Below are positions 46,809 to 56,635 of a stretch of 64,000 bases of DNA, piece after piece; positions within the stretch are counted from its first letter, which is position 1, and the number at the start of each line of letters is the position of its first letter. Source of the DNA: an uncultured Chlorobiaceae bacterium (GTDB lineage Bacteria > Bacteroidota > Chlorobiia > Chlorobiales > Chlorobiaceae); assembly GCA_903866255.1 (NCBI GenBank), contig CAIPMW010000009.1, forward strand, positions 62,001 to 126,000. The letters run 5' to 3'. A model generated the notes under the pieces. The model was not told the DNA's origin and searched no databases. It worked only from the letters and a program-made list of their open reading frames with translations. A program made the translations under genes and the position numbers.

Positions 46809-48644
46809 ATGCTGGCTTTATCATCTGTTGAACGGATTGCAGTGAGCCTTTCAAGGGAGGGTTCACTCTGGTTTGAGTCTGCCTTCTGTGAAACGTATGG
46901 TGGTGGTGCGCTGCTTTTTTCGGAGCCACTGGAAGTGTTGATGCTCTCCTCTCTCTCGGAGGTTGAGAGCTTCTTTCGTACACTCGAAGAGAAGCGTCAG
47001 CAAGGCTTTTTTCTTGCAGGCTGGCTCACTTATGAAGCTGGTTATGGTTTTGAACCAGCATTTCTCAACGGTTATGTCAACAAGGGTGATCTGCCGCTTG
47101 GCTGGTTTGGTGTGTATCGCGAGCCCGAATGGTTTTCAGAACGTGAGGTTGAACAGCTTTTTTATCATTCTGATCTGTTTACGGCCAGTTTGGCAGCATT
47201 CAACCTTTATGAAAGCGAGTATGCTGCCAAAATAGCGGCCATCAAGGAGCAGATTGCGGCGGGTAATGTTTATCAGGTTAATTTTACCGGACGTTACCGC
47301 TTCACCTTTACTGGTTCTGCTCAAGCCCTCTTTTCTGTATTGCGAGGTGCTCAACCCTCTTCATATATCGCATTGCTGAATTGCGGCATGCGCACCGTTC
47401 TCTCGTTGTCTCCCGAACTGTTTTTTGCAAAGCGGGGCTCTTTCATCAAAACCATGCCGATGAAGGGGACGGCTCCACGAGGCGAAAGCATTGAGGAGGA
47501 TAGTCGGTTGAAAAAGGGGCTTGGCCAGTGCGCCAAAAATCTGGCTGAAAATCTGATGATTGTCGATCTGCTGCGCAACGATCTTGGAAGGATATGCAAG
47601 CCAGGTTCAGTTGAGACAGAGAACCTTTTTGACACCCAAACCTGGCCGACGCTTCATCAGATGGTCTCAACAATCCGTGGTGAGCACCGTGATGATGTCG
47701 GTTTGTACGAGCTTTTTCGGGCACTTTACCCTTGTGGCTCAATTACCGGAGCCCCCAAGGTGAGTGCCATGAAGCTGATTCAGAGTCTTGAATCAGAGCC
47801 GAGAGGCATCTACACCGGTGCTATCGGTTATATCGAGCCAGGGAGCAACATGGTATTCAGCGTTGCAATTCGCACGGTCGAGTTGTCGGGTAACAAAGGA
47901 GTATATGGTTCTGGTAGTGGTATTGTCTGCGACTCCGACCCTTTGGAGGAGTATCGTGAGTGCCAGCTCAAGGCTAAAATTCTTGCTGTTGCGGGAATGC
48001 ACAAACTCGATCTGTTTGAGAGTATTCTCTGGAATGGAAGTTATCTCTGGCTTGAGGAGCATCTTCTGCGACTTGCAGCATCAGCTCTGGCACTGGGCTT
48101 TCCATACGATATTCTTGTTGCCGGGGGCATGCTTGAACGGCTTGAAGAGGAGCTGCTTCAATCCTCCGCTAATCGCTTCAAGGTCAAGCTCAGCTTGTCG
48201 CATTCCGGCCTCTTCAGCCTCAGTTACGATCCGATAATGGCTTCGGGTTCTGGAGCGCCGCTTCGTCTGGTGCTCTCCGAGCATCCTGTTGACGAGTCTC
48301 AACCGTTGCTTTATCACAAAACAACAGCACGGGAGCTGTACAACCGATCTTATGCCAGTGCTTGCGCTCAGGGTTACGATGAGGTTATATTTCTGAATGA
48401 ACAAGGCGAGGTAACGGAAGGAGCAATCAGTAACATTTTTATTCGGAAGGGCAGATATTATCATACTCCCCCAATTCATTGTGGTTTGTTGAACGGCATT
48501 TTCCGCCGTTACTTTCTTGCCACCCGTCCATGGGCAACAGAAAAAGTTCTGACAGTTGAGGATTTGAGAGAGGCCGATATGATCTATGTGGCAAATTCAG
48601 CAAGAGGGTTAAGAGCCGGTTTCTTCAAAAAAACAACCAATTGA
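46809..48644 (+). CDS. pabB: Fused aminodeoxychorismate synthase component I / 4-amino-4-deoxychorismate lyase
   Basis: This bifunctional folate enzyme makes p-aminobenzoate. Residues 1-380 are the chorismate-binding PabB domain: KEQIAAGNVYQVNFTGR, MKGTAPRGES, IVDLLRNDLGRIC and CGSITGAPKVSAMKLI. Residues 395-611 are a class-IV PLP aminotransferase fold like PabC: LFESILWNG, the RLAASALALGF region and the EVTEGAISNIFI motif. At 611 residues it equals the sum of both enzymes. The start at 46809 lies one base after the ppx stop. No separate glutaminase (pabA) is seen. Confidence 0.93.
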   Translation: MLALSSVERIAVSLSREGSLWFESAFCETYGGGALLFSEPLEVLMLSSLSEVESFFRTLEEKRQQGFFLAGWLTYEAGYGFEPAFLNGYVNKGDLPLGWFGVYREPEWFSEREVEQLFYHSDLFTASLAAFNLYESEYAAKIAAIKEQIAAGNVYQVNFTGRYRFTFTGSAQALFSVLRGAQPSSYIALLNCGMRTVLSLSPELFFAKRGSFIKTMPMKGTAPRGESIEEDSRLKKGLGQCAKNLAENLMIVDLLRNDLGRICKPGSVETENLFDTQTWPTLHQMVSTIRGEHRDDVGLYELFRALYPCGSITGAPKVSAMKLIQSLESEPRGIYTGAIGYIEPGSNMVFSVAIRTVELSGNKGVYGSGSGIVCDSDPLEEYRECQLKAKILAVAGMHKLDLFESILWNGSYLWLEEHLLRLAASALALGFPYDILVAGGMLERLEEELLQSSANRFKVKLSLSHSGLFSLSYDPIMASGSGAPLRLVLSEHPVDESQPLLYHKTTARELYNRSYASACAQGYDEVIFLNEQGEVTEGAISNIFIRKGRYYHTPPIHCGLLNGIFRRYFLATRPWATEKVLTVEDLREADMIYVANSARGLRAGFFKKTTN

Positions 48645-48709
48645 AGTAACCCCGAAATAACCCTATATTCACCCATAAAACCGATTCAATAACCTATAAT
48701 TCACCCACT

Positions 48710-49159
48710 ATGCGCGATCATACCCCAGATTTTGTAATGCGTGAGCTTACTGAGGAGAACAAAGTGCTCATCCGCCAGACCGTACAGCAGCTTCTGGAAA
48801 AGCTGGCCGTTGACGGTAAGCTTACCTCAGATGCCCTGCTTGAATTCTGGGTTGAAGTTCCTGGTATCAAGCGTGCCAGGGGTACGTTCAGGGGTGGATT
48901 TATGATGCCCGACAGTTTCATCTATCTCAGTGACTATTTCAAGCCGGAGCAGGGAATGCTGAAAGCTGGAGAGGCTTATGCAGGCTCTCTTGAGCAGCTC
49001 TGGGACGACCTGCTCGACGAGCTCTATTATCAGATTGAAATCTTTACCTCACCAGTCTCCTCCGGTAAAGGGGTTACGCTCGAGTTGTGGGCAGGAAACC
49101 GCCATCGTCCGGAGGGGGAGTGGATCTATGCCGTTGACTGCAAGGTGGAGCTGGGTTAA
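48710..49159 (+). CDS. Conserved-looking unknown protein
   Basis: I do not recognise this 149-residue soluble, acidic protein. There is no signal peptide or membrane segment. It contains a helical start (EENKVLIRQTVQQLLEKLAVDG) and a mixed region rich in aromatic residues (GGFMMPDSFIYLSDYF and ELYYQIEIF). It ends in the strand-like EWIYAVDCKVELG. It overlaps the end of nth by 4 bp on the opposite strand. Confidence 0.65.
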   Translation: MRDHTPDFVMRELTEENKVLIRQTVQQLLEKLAVDGKLTSDALLEFWVEVPGIKRARGTFRGGFMMPDSFIYLSDYFKPEQGMLKAGEAYAGSLEQLWDDLLDELYYQIEIFTSPVSSGKGVTLELWAGNRHRPEGEWIYAVDCKVELG

Positions 49160-49788
49160 TTTTTCTCGGGATAATTGCAGATGCTGATGACCGTACAGTG
49201 TGGACACTCCGGCTTTTTTGCCTTGCAAGTGTAACGTCCGTGCAGCAGCAGCCAGTGATGAAAGTCAATAACCCATGCTTCGGGAATAATCTTCATCAAC
49301 TCAATTTCGGTTTGTTCAACTTTTGTGGTTGTTACCAGCCCGATTCTGTTTGAAACGCGGTGGACATGGGTGTCCACCGGCATCACTGGTTGGCCGAATG
49401 CGTTACCGAGTACCACGTTTGCCGTTTTTCTGCCAACTCCCGGCAGAGTTTCAAGTTCCTCTCTTGTTGCGGGTACCTCTCCCTGATAACGCTCCATTAC
49501 GATGCGGCTGACTTCGAGGATATTTTTCGCCTTGTTGTTGAAATAGTTGACAGAGCGCACAAAACTTTTTACTTCGTCAACCTCCATGAGGCTCATACTT
49601 TCTGCATCTGGTGCTCGACGAAAAAGTTCACGGGTAATAATATTCACCTGTTTGTCCGTTGACTGTGCCGCAAGAATGGTGGCCACAAGCAACTGAAACG
49701 GGCTGTTGTACTGCAACTCGCTTTTCGGATGCGGATAGTTGAGGCCAAGCGCCTCATTGAGAAAAACAATCTTCTCTTCAGGGGTCAT
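49156..49788 (-). CDS. nth: Endonuclease III
   Basis: Nth is a base-excision repair glycosylase/AP lyase for oxidised pyrimidines. The 210-residue protein has the helix-hairpin-helix LPGVGRKTANVVL with the catalytic lysine and VDTHVHRVSNRIGL with the catalytic aspartate. The C-terminal [4Fe-4S] loop has the spacing C-x6-C-x2-C-x5-C. It is the last gene of the run folP-smc-HAD-nusB-nth, 12 bp after nusB. Confidence 0.97.
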   Translation of the reverse strand: MTPEEKIVFLNEALGLNYPHPKSELQYNSPFQLLVATILAAQSTDKQVNIITRELFRRAPDAESMSLMEVDEVKSFVRSVNYFNNKAKNILEVSRIVMERYQGEVPATREELETLPGVGRKTANVVLGNAFGQPVMPVDTHVHRVSNRIGLVTTTKVEQTEIELMKIIPEAWVIDFHHWLLLHGRYTCKAKKPECPHCTVISICNYPEKN

Positions 49789-49800
49789 GTTCGATGTCGC

Positions 49801-50316
49801 TCAGTTCTCAAGAGTGGTTTTCTCAGCATCGCTCTCTGTTTTCTCAAGCTTTGTTACGGATTGGTCAATCAGTCCTCTTCCGTTTTTATGAACCAATCCT
49901 GCAGCTTTAAGATCATTGAAAATAGCATCAAGAATTCCATTAACAAACTTGCTGCTCTTGTCGGTGCTGTTGAATTTTTTTGCTATTTCAATCGCCTCAT
50001 TGATCGAAACTTTGGGAGGAATATCTTCGCAGTAGAGAATTTCTGTCAAGGCCATGCGAATGATGTTTTTGTCAATGATGGCGATACGGCTCATATCCCA
50101 GTTGAAGGTATGCTTCACGATATAACGGTCAATCTCCTCTTTATGCTCCTTGATGCTGTTCAGAAGCAGATTGAAAAACTTCATGGCATTGGCATCAGCA
50201 AGAATCTCCTCGGTCAACAGCCAGCCAGCCGCAGAGTCTATATCGGTATCCCGTATTTCAATGGTGTAGAGTGCCTGTAAAATTTTTTCACGGATTTGCC
50301 GTCTGTAGGTCTTCAT
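49801..50316 (-). CDS. nusB: Transcription antitermination factor NusB
   Basis: NusB binds boxA RNA with S10 to promote rRNA antitermination. The 171-residue all-helical protein has the family start [13 protein letters not shown], the [22 protein letters not shown] core and [32 protein letters not shown]-type C-terminal motif. The tail from residue 145 ([10 protein letters not shown]...) is an extra charged extension. It is spaced 11-12 bp from both neighbours in the operon. Confidence 0.93.
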   Translation of the reverse strand: MKTYRRQIREKILQALYTIEIRDTDIDSAAGWLLTEEILADANAMKFFNLLLNSIKEHKEEIDRYIVKHTFNWDMSRIAIIDKNIIRMALTEILYCEDIPPKVSINEAIEIAKKFNSTDKSSKFVNGILDAIFNDLKAAGLVHKNGRGLIDQSVTKLEKTESDAEKTTLEN

Positions 50317-50327
50317 TAAAAGAGCAG

Positions 50328-51029
50328 TTAATTGGTTGAGGATTGGAGAATTTCATTGAGAACAACATCTGTGCGACTCAAGTTTTCATACAGCACGTGC
50401 GGATGATGCTTTTGGAGTTCCTCCGTTGAACAGGTACCGGTTGCCACAGCAATGGATTTTGCGTTCACAGCTCTGGCGCATACAATATCGTGCTCCGTAT
50501 CACCGATAATAATAATCTCTTGTTCGGAAAAGTGTCTGCCTGTGAGTTGGTATGCTTTACGCACGGCGACTGGTGGCAGATCGTTGCGATTGCCTCCGTC
50601 ATCAGCGAAAGCGCCAAAGGAGAAATAGTGGTTAATTTCTGGAAGAAGCAACTTGTGCCGTCCCGATGCTTCAAAATTTCCTGTCAGCAGCCCAAGCAGC
50701 AACTCAGAATGGGATGACAGTTTTTCAAGGAGTTCCCGGACACCCTCTATCAACACAACATCCGACTCTTTTGCCCTGGCTCGGAACATCTCAATATAGG
50801 TTGTTTTTGCCTGTTCAAATTTATCGGCAATCTCCGCATTGGAGAGACCTGCGCTCTGCATGGTCTCATACATAATGTTGCTGTCCAGTTTGCCGGCAAA
50901 ATTGCAGGTATTCGCACTTCCCGGAGTGCCGTACACGTTCTTGAGTGCATCAACAAGGACGCTGCGGTTTATAGCGCCCATGTTCAGCAATGTCCCATCG
51001 ATATCAAATAACACCAGTTTCTTCAGCAT
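50328..51029 (-). CDS. HAD-superfamily hydrolase (phosphoglycolate phosphatase-like)
   Basis: The 233-residue protein has HAD motif I FDIDGTLL at residues 8-15 with the nucleophile aspartate. Motif II is LGLLTGNFE (Thr), the lysine of motif III lies further on, and motif IV is [14 protein letters not shown] helical cap lies between motifs I and II (about 20-85). This is the arrangement of Gph-type subclass-I phosphatases; the substrate is undetermined. It lies between smc and nusB with short spacers. Confidence 0.87.
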   Translation of the reverse strand: MLKKLVLFDIDGTLLNMGAINRSVLVDALKNVYGTPGSANTCNFAGKLDSNIMYETMQSAGLSNAEIADKFEQAKTTYIEMFRARAKESDVVLIEGVRELLEKLSSHSELLLGLLTGNFEASGRHKLLLPEINHYFSFGAFADDGGNRNDLPPVAVRKAYQLTGRHFSEQEIIIIGDTEHDIVCARAVNAKSIAVATGTCSTEELQKHHPHVLYENLSRTDVVLNEILQSSTN

Positions 51030-51047
51030 ACCATCTCCAGGAACCGC

Positions 51048-54000
51048 TCAAAGCCTTATTTTTTCAAGTTGTACGGGTATCAGGCGTGATACCCCCTCCT
51101 CTTCCATGGTCACACCATACAGCGTCTGGCAGGATGCCATGGTTTTTTTGTTGTGCGTAACAATAATGAATTGAGTGTTATTCTCAAATTTTTTCAGGAG
51201 TTTAATAAAGCGGGTGACATTGGCGTCGTCAAGAGGAGCATCAACTTCATCAAGAATGCAGAAGGGGCTGGGTTTTACCAGATAGATCGCAAAGAGCAGT
51301 GAAAGTGCGGTCAATGCCTTTTCACCACCACTCAACTGCTCTATGGAGAGCGGTTTTTTTCCTTTCGGTTTGGCCACAATCTCAATGTTGGCATCAAGAG
51401 GATCCTTTTCAGCGTGCATGAGCAGATCCACCTCATCATCAGGGTCAAAGAGCTCTCTGAAAATTGAGATAAAGTTTTTTCTCACCTCGCGGAAGGTCGT
51501 TTCAAATTTCTGAAAAGCGGTTTTGTTGATTTCCTCAATGGTGGAGCGGAGCTGTTGTTCGGCGCTGAGCAGATCAGCTTTCTGTTCCATGAGAAAATCG
51601 AGTCTTCCTTTTTCTCCCTCATACTCTTCAAGAGCAAGCTCATTGACCGCGCCAAATTCTTCTCGCTGTTTTGTCAGTGCTTCAAGCTGCTGTTGTGCTG
51701 AATTCCTGTCAAATGATGGTTCAATACATGGTTCAGCCATGGTGGCGAGGTCGCAATGGTGTTTTAGCCGGGCCTCCGTGAAGAGCCGATCGAGTGAGTG
51801 TTCAAGCTGGATTCGTTCGTTGGTGAGGAGAGAGAGAAGCTGCAGCCCCACCTCATGTTTTCTGCGCAGATCCTTGAGTGTTCTTTGGGCTTCATGGTGC
51901 TGCGCCTGATGCTCCCGGTATGCCGATTCGAGGGTATTGAGCATGTTCTGTTGATTGGCAGCGACAAGAAGCTGCTCGTCAAGCCTCTTTTTCATTCGCT
52001 CTGATGCTTCCACTCCCGTGGCGAGCCTCTTTTCAGCGGAGGCTTTTTCAGTGTTCAGTTTTTTGATCTCTTCATGGAGCCTTACACGGCTCTCTGTTGA
52101 TGCGCCAATGCTGATTTTGAGCTTTTCCAGATCGAGCAGAGCATCTTTATAGAGGCTTTGGCGCGCTTGAACGTCTCGCCCAATGTGGTGATGGCGAGCT
52201 TCAAGGGTCGTGAGGTTCTCCTGGAGGGCCTGGATTTTATCCTTGTAGATTCCGGCTTTTGCTGAGCTGCCGCTGATGGTGGGCAACATCCTCTCAATCT
52301 CGGTTTTGCAGTTGTTTTTCTGGAGAAGCAGTGAGGCAATCTCCTCTTCTGTCTGCTTTATCTCCGTTTTGATTCCACTTTTTTCAGCATCCATTCGGGC
52401 GGCTTTTTTTTCAATCGTTGCCAGCTCTGTTGTCAGGAATTCAATCTCACGGTGCTGTTCAACTGTTTTGAGTGAGGCGAGTTCTTTGCTTAGATGCCGG
52501 AGAGTCTTCTCCTCCCTATTGATAGCTTTTTCCAGAGAGTCAAATTCCTTGTGCAGGTGATCACGTTCGTTTTTTTTCCCTAACCGCAATCCTTCATTGT
52601 TTTTTGAGCTTCCACCAAAAAGCAGCCCCTTTCCGGTGAATTTCTCACCCTCGATAGTGACAAATGAGCAGTCAGGGTAGTGCTGAGCAAGGTTTTCGGC
52701 GATGCCAAGATCTTTAACAATATAGCTTTGGCCGAGCAGCAGTCGAAGTGCGTGGCGCAGTTCAGTCGGATAGTTGATAACAGCAAGAGTTTTTTCTGCA
52801 CCACTGATGTCCGGATAATTATCTGCGATCCCTTCTGTGACAAGCTCCAACACTAGAAAATTGACTTTTCCTTTTTGGGAGCGTGTCAGTGAGGCAATTC
52901 CCTCTTTGGCCTCGGTAAGTGAGTTGCAGACATAGTAGTTCATACTTTCACCCAATGCTGCGTTCACGGCCTTGCGGTACGAACTTTCAAGTGAGAGCAG
53001 ATCTGAGAGGCAGCCCACTCCAGGTTTTCTGACTTTCTGTTTTTCGAGGAATCCAATGCCCTCCGGCATCCCCTCAAAATTGTCGAGCACTGAGTTGGCA
53101 AGCAGAATCTGGTTGTTCAGCTTGTCGCGCACGGAGCGTTGCCGATGGAGAAGCTCTTTTTTTTCTTCGATCTGATTGGTGAGCTCCAGCAGCTTCAGTT
53201 GTAATGCTTTTTCCCGATTTCTGGCATTAGCGATCAGTGTTGTTTTTCGGGAAAGCTCTTCAGTAAGCGGCTCTTCAGCGTTACTGAAGCTCTTCAGTCT
53301 CTCCTGAAGTGCCAGTAATTTTGTTTCAAGACGTGTAACGGTCGTTTGCAGATACTCTTTTTTCGATTCAAGGCTCTGTTTGGTCAAGGCAAGATGGTTG
53401 GCGGCACTCTGCTCTTCAGCACTGAGCTTGCGCTCTCGATCAAGTTCACCTCTTTTCTCTCCAAGTACCGTGTTGAGCTGATCGTGTTCAGTCACAAGGT
53501 ACTGAAACGAGGTGTGCAGCTCGTTGCATTTTTTTTCACCAGGAGTTTTGCGTTGCAGAAGTTCTGCTTCGAGCAGCTCCTGTTCTCCAATCTTCTGCTC
53601 CTTTCTGCTGATAATTGACCCTGTACGCGCTCTCTCTGCAGCAAGATTTTTTAGATGCTCTTCATGTTGCAGAAGCTCTTTTTCAAGAGTATGAATGAGC
53701 TTGTTACTGTCATTCACCGTTTTTTGTGTTTCCGACAGAGCACTCTCCTCCCGGAGCAGTTGGAATTCCCTCTCCTGGTCGACGCTCTCTTCAGTGGCAA
53801 TTCTGGCGGTGCACTCCTGCTGCAACAACTCCTCAGCCATGATGCGCTGCTGCATGGGCTCCAACTTTTCGTGTAACTCATCCATCGCGAGCCAGGAGAG
53901 AGCAAGATCAATCTCCCGAATCTTTTTTTTCAGCTCCTTCAGCTTTTCGGCTTTTCTCACCTGGAGCTTCAGATTTTTCACCTTTTTTTCAACTTCAGCC

Positions 54001-54584
54001 AGAACATCATCGACACGAGAGAGATCCTGTGAGGTGCTGTCAAGCAGCTTGAAGGTCTGTTTTCGCCGCTGTTTATATCGGTTGACCCCTGCAGCCTCCT
54101 CAAAGAGTTTCAGTCGCTCTTCGCTTTTGTTGCTGATAATCTCCTCAATCATCTTCAGCTCAATCACCGAGTAGGCATCGCTGCCCATGCCGGTATCTGT
54201 TAAAAGATCAAGAATATCTTTTAACCGGCAGGATACCTGGTTTAAGAGGAATTCGCTCTCGCCATTGCGGTACAACCGACGAGTCACAGTAACTTCGGTG
54301 TACTCAATCGGCAGCACATTGCGCGTATTTTCGATGGTGAGCGACACTTCGGTGAGGCTGAGCGGCTTGAGATTTTTGGAGCCATTAAAGATGATATTCT
54401 CCATCTTCGACGACCGAAGCAGGGAGGATTTCTGCTCACCAAGTACCCAGCGCATGGCATCCACAATGTTGGTTTTCCCGCAACCGTTCGGGCCAACAAT
54501 TGCGGTCAGTCCCTTATCAAATTTTATTCTGACTTTATTCGCAAAGCTCTTGAATCCAAAAAGCTCAATTTTTGAAAGATACAT
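51048..54584 (-). CDS. smc: Chromosome segregation protein SMC
   Basis: SMC is the ATPase arm of the bacterial condensin that organises and segregates chromosomes. The 1178-residue protein has an N-terminal head with Walker A GPNGCGKTNI at about 32-41, then two long coiled-coil arms. A hinge lies at about 510-660 (from GIGFLEKQKVRKPGVGC). The C-terminal head has the signature LSGGEKALTALSLLF and Walker B FCILDEVDAPLDD. The length is full. Its ATG lies 20 bp inside the end of folP. ScpA and ScpB genes are not in the window. Confidence 0.97.
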   Translation of the reverse strand: MYLSKIELFGFKSFANKVRIKFDKGLTAIVGPNGCGKTNIVDAMRWVLGEQKSSLLRSSKMENIIFNGSKNLKPLSLTEVSLTIENTRNVLPIEYTEVTVTRRLYRNGESEFLLNQVSCRLKDILDLLTDTGMGSDAYSVIELKMIEEIISNKSEERLKLFEEAAGVNRYKQRRKQTFKLLDSTSQDLSRVDDVLAEVEKKVKNLKLQVRKAEKLKELKKKIREIDLALSWLAMDELHEKLEPMQQRIMAEELLQQECTARIATEESVDQEREFQLLREESALSETQKTVNDSNKLIHTLEKELLQHEEHLKNLAAERARTGSIISRKEQKIGEQELLEAELLQRKTPGEKKCNELHTSFQYLVTEHDQLNTVLGEKRGELDRERKLSAEEQSAANHLALTKQSLESKKEYLQTTVTRLETKLLALQERLKSFSNAEEPLTEELSRKTTLIANARNREKALQLKLLELTNQIEEKKELLHRQRSVRDKLNNQILLANSVLDNFEGMPEGIGFLEKQKVRKPGVGCLSDLLSLESSYRKAVNAALGESMNYYVCNSLTEAKEGIASLTRSQKGKVNFLVLELVTEGIADNYPDISGAEKTLAVINYPTELRHALRLLLGQSYIVKDLGIAENLAQHYPDCSFVTIEGEKFTGKGLLFGGSSKNNEGLRLGKKNERDHLHKEFDSLEKAINREEKTLRHLSKELASLKTVEQHREIEFLTTELATIEKKAARMDAEKSGIKTEIKQTEEEIASLLLQKNNCKTEIERMLPTISGSSAKAGIYKDKIQALQENLTTLEARHHHIGRDVQARQSLYKDALLDLEKLKISIGASTESRVRLHEEIKKLNTEKASAEKRLATGVEASERMKKRLDEQLLVAANQQNMLNTLESAYREHQAQHHEAQRTLKDLRRKHEVGLQLLSLLTNERIQLEHSLDRLFTEARLKHHCDLATMAEPCIEPSFDRNSAQQQLEALTKQREEFGAVNELALEEYEGEKGRLDFLMEQKADLLSAEQQLRSTIEEINKTAFQKFETTFREVRKNFISIFRELFDPDDEVDLLMHAEKDPLDANIEIVAKPKGKKPLSIEQLSGGEKALTALSLLFAIYLVKPSPFCILDEVDAPLDDANVTRFIKLLKKFENNTQFIIVTHNKKTMASCQTLYGVTMEEEGVSRLIPVQLEKIRL

Positions 54585-55512
54585 CTGGAGGGTGAGGGTT
54601 TGATGGGCTCAATTCGCGGATGTTCTCCACCACACGTATACACTGCATTGCGGCCTGTACATCGTGCACCCGCAAAAGAGAGGCTCCCTGTATCAATGCA
54701 ATCGTTTCCGCTGCAATGGTGGCGGCAAGTCGCTCTGCCGGCGGGGGTGTCTCTGCGCCTGGTGCGGTAATGGCGTGGCCCAAAAAAGATTTTCTCGATA
54801 AACCTGCAAGAACTGGCCGCCCCAGTTCGCAGAGTAAGTTCAGGTTACCCAGAAGCCGGAAATTCTCCGCAACACTTTTTCCGAATCCAAACCCGGGGTC
54901 AACAATAATATTCTTGATGGAATATTGTTCAGCAAGCGTGATGGAGTGGGCTAAAAATTTTTTCACCCTTATCATAATATCATTTTCACCGGAATTCGTT
55001 CCGGTACTCCACTGCATCAATCGGGGTATCACGGGTGTGTGCATCAACACGACCGCAGCCTGATATTTTCTGCAAATCACAGGAAGTTCCGGGTCAAAGG
55101 TGAATCCTGAAATATCATTCACCATATCAGCACCAGCCTTCAGTGCCTGTTCGGCAACCTCAGCTTTATAGGTGTCAATTGAAATCAGTGCATCGCAGCT
55201 TTTACGCAAACGGGTAATAAGCGGTATAGTGCGTTTAATCTCTTCTGCTGAGGAGATTTTTTCAGCGCCAGGTCTGGATGATTCACCACCAATATCGATA
55301 ATTGATGCGCCATCGCGGAGCATTGCAAGCGCATGATCAAGTGAGCGATCAAGATCGACATGGCTGGCAGCTCCTTGCAGTATGCCGCCATCATAGAATG
55401 AATCAGGCGTTGTATTCACAATGCCCATGATTTTTGCCCTGCCACTGAGGTCAAGCACTCTGTCGGCACAGTTGATCTGCTTATGGCTTCCCATAACGTT
55501 AAAGCTCTTCAT
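54565..55512 (-). CDS. folP: Dihydropteroate synthase
   Basis: FolP condenses p-aminobenzoate with dihydropterin diphosphate in folate synthesis. The 315-residue TIM barrel has both signatures, IMGIVNTTPDSFYDGG near residue 30 and IDIGGESSRPGAE near residue 97. The pterin/pAB loops DPGFGFGKSV and AGLSRKSFLG are also present. It lies 15 bp after the M50 protease gene, and its 3' end overlaps smc by 20 bp. The N-terminus is about 20 residues longer than in E. coli. Confidence 0.96.
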   Translation of the reverse strand: MKSFNVMGSHKQINCADRVLDLSGRAKIMGIVNTTPDSFYDGGILQGAASHVDLDRSLDHALAMLRDGASIIDIGGESSRPGAEKISSAEEIKRTIPLITRLRKSCDALISIDTYKAEVAEQALKAGADMVNDISGFTFDPELPVICRKYQAAVVLMHTPVIPRLMQWSTGTNSGENDIMIRVKKFLAHSITLAEQYSIKNIIVDPGFGFGKSVAENFRLLGNLNLLCELGRPVLAGLSRKSFLGHAITAPGAETPPPAERLAATIAAETIALIQGASLLRVHDVQAAMQCIRVVENIRELSPSNPHPPDVSFKN

Positions 55513-55527
55513 AGCAATCGTGTTGCC

Positions 55528-56556
55528 TCAGGTTATTCCGAAAGGTACAGGGTTAAATGTTACGCAAAAGATCGCAATGGTTGCCCATCCGGATACTTTT
55601 CTTGGAGCATTGAGCGGATGATCATCTCCGGTTGGAGGATGGTTCAGTCCAATAAGGCGGGAAAGGATGAAGGCCCAGAGAATCCATCCGGACCATGACC
55701 ACTGCAGCATAATCGGAGGAATCAGTGCTACAGCATCCGGTTTGAGCAGCGAAAAAAGCAGTTCAAGCAGAGCGGGAGAGCCAAGGAGGATGATAAAGAT
55801 CAGAAACGTTTTTGCGGCTATGGCGTGCCCCCTTCTGCCGAACATGGCATACATGACATGGCCGCCATCAAGCTGGCCTGCGGGAAGCAGATTCAGTGCA
55901 GTGACGATTGAGCCAAGCCAGCCGGTAAAAAGAAATGGGTAGTGGTACATTTCCGTCATCGGTGGAAGGTTTTTGGGAGCTATCAGGTATTCAAGTCCTG
56001 TCCAGAGCAGATTTTTACCCAGGATGAGGGTGCCTGGTGTCGCTGCTGCCTGCAAACCATTCATGGTCAGATATTCAGGATGGATGGTATAAATAAAATC
56101 TGCAGGAGGAAGGTGCAAAAAACCGTACACCAGAAGCCCGACGCATACAAAAAAACCACTTACCGGTCCGGCTATGCCAATATCGAAAAGAGCGTTTGTG
56201 TCGGGTATTCTCTCTTTTACCTTTATGACAGCCCCCATTGTTCCAAGGCTGAGTAGAGATGGCAGTGGTGGTACGGGAATAAAGTAAGGCAGTGTTGCCC
56301 GAACACGATGGTGCATGGATGCAAAAAAATGGCCAAATTCATGCACTCCTAAAAAGAGGAGCAGTGAGGCTGCATAGGGGATGCCAGCAGCAAGGGCTGT
56401 GAACATACCGGGAAGGGGGCCTAAATGTACCGAATGTCCGCCCCAGAATGCTCCAGCCCAGAGCGTTGTCAGCACCGTCAGGAGAAACAGAGCTATATGA
56501 AGGAGGTAGTTCTGCCGGGCAAAAATGGATGTATTGGAAGAAGTTAAAGAACTCAT
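55528..56556 (-). CDS. Site-2-protease-family (M50) membrane zinc peptidase
   Basis: The 342-residue integral membrane protease carries the zinc motif HEFGH at about residues 73-77 and the second ligand motif NLLPAGQLDGGHV near 225. About six to eight hydrophobic segments surround them. There is no PDZ domain, so it is closer to the compact FtsH-independent M50 peptidases than to RseP. I chose the ATG at 56556; a GTG at 56592 would add 12 residues. It lies 15 bp upstream of folP. Confidence 0.88.
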   Translation of the reverse strand: MSSLTSSNTSIFARQNYLLHIALFLLTVLTTLWAGAFWGGHSVHLGPLPGMFTALAAGIPYAASLLLFLGVHEFGHFFASMHHRVRATLPYFIPVPPLPSLLSLGTMGAVIKVKERIPDTNALFDIGIAGPVSGFFVCVGLLVYGFLHLPPADFIYTIHPEYLTMNGLQAAATPGTLILGKNLLWTGLEYLIAPKNLPPMTEMYHYPFLFTGWLGSIVTALNLLPAGQLDGGHVMYAMFGRRGHAIAAKTFLIFIILLGSPALLELLFSLLKPDAVALIPPIMLQWSWSGWILWAFILSRLIGLNHPPTGDDHPLNAPRKVSGWATIAIFCVTFNPVPFGIT

Positions 56557-56635
56557 AACCTTATCGCTGAAACTTATGCAAGAGACCGGCACGGTGCCCC
56601 GCTTTCATTGCGGAGCAACCATTTTGCTTGTAATC

